DNA from: an uncultured Desulfomonile sp.
Lineage (GTDB): Bacteria > Desulfobacterota > Desulfomonilia > Desulfomonilales > Desulfomonilaceae
Direction: 5' to 3'
Assembly (NCBI GenBank): GCA_937915285.1
Contig: CALDNG010000061.1
Coordinates: 1 to 6,815 of the forward strand
Length of the DNA: 6,815 nt
Of the stretch, positions 6,779 to 6,815 are shown piece by piece (position 1 is the first letter of the stretch; the number at the start of each line of letters is the position of its first letter). Below the pieces are notes generated by a model. The model saw only the letters and a list, made by a program, of their open reading frames with translations. It was not told the DNA's origin and did not search any database. The translations under genes were made by a program, and so were the position numbers.

Positions 6779-6815
6779 ATGGGGCTTCGAAACTATCTGT
6801 TCTCTTCCGAATCCG
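6779..6815 (+). CDS. Start of an unidentified gene, cut by the window edge
   Basis: ATG 6779 is preceded by AAAGGAGG (6764-6771) with a 7-base spacer, the best Shine-Dalgarno in the window, and by a plausible promoter at 6701-6730. Only 12 codons are visible (MGLRNYLFSSES). The short basic-hydrophobic N terminus is too little to assign a family; a similar lead-in occurs in some MreB-type proteins, but that is only a passing resemblance. Confidence 0.7.
   Translation, partial: MGLRNYLFSSES

Noticed and set aside
1..6815. CRISPR array, tRNA/rRNA genes, transposase or IS ends
   Set aside because: No regularly spaced repeats, cloverleaf or rRNA-like sequence, or transposase motifs were seen on either strand.

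Overview
The window reads as a bacterial chromosome or metagenome contig of moderate GC. Coding DNA is near 50% GC where I counted it, and the 60 bases ahead of the HU-type gene are about 28%. The styles of the MATE transporter, the IHF-like HU protein and the PUFA/enediyne-like polyketide synthase, with TTG starts on two genes, suggest an anaerobic deltaproteobacterium (Desulfobacterota/Syntrophia-like). That placement is an impression from protein style, not a database result. All genes lie on the + strand.

Layout: (1) 1-2798 is the 3' part of a large iterative type I polyketide or polyunsaturated-lipid synthase, with an acyl carrier protein, a complete two-part ketoreductase and a double-hotdog dehydratase; the ketosynthase and acyltransferase expected before it lie off the left edge. 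(2) 2904-4436 is a B12-binding radical SAM protein with the CX3CX2C iron-sulfur motif. It follows after about 105 bases with no convincing terminator, so the two are probably one biosynthetic unit. (3) 4437-4693 is an AT-rich intergenic region with a likely promoter and a near-palindrome, leading into (4) 4694-4981, an HU/IHF-type DNA-bending protein. (5) 4982-5196 holds a strong hairpin terminator and a 21-bp-period tandem repeat. (6) 5197-6603 is a complete 12-helix MATE-family exporter. (7) 6604-6815 holds a good sigma70-like promoter, a near-perfect Shine-Dalgarno and the first 12 codons of a new gene cut by the right edge.

Working model: the PKS builds and partly reduces/dehydrates an acyl chain on its carrier domain, and the cobalamin radical SAM enzyme may tailor that product, for example by methylation at an unactivated carbon. 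The HU/IHF gene and the MATE gene are separated from the pair by their own signals, so a link to the product, such as export by the MATE protein, is only a possibility. The most interesting points are the unusual active-site motifs of the ACP and DH domains and the pairing of this PKS with a B12 radical SAM enzyme.
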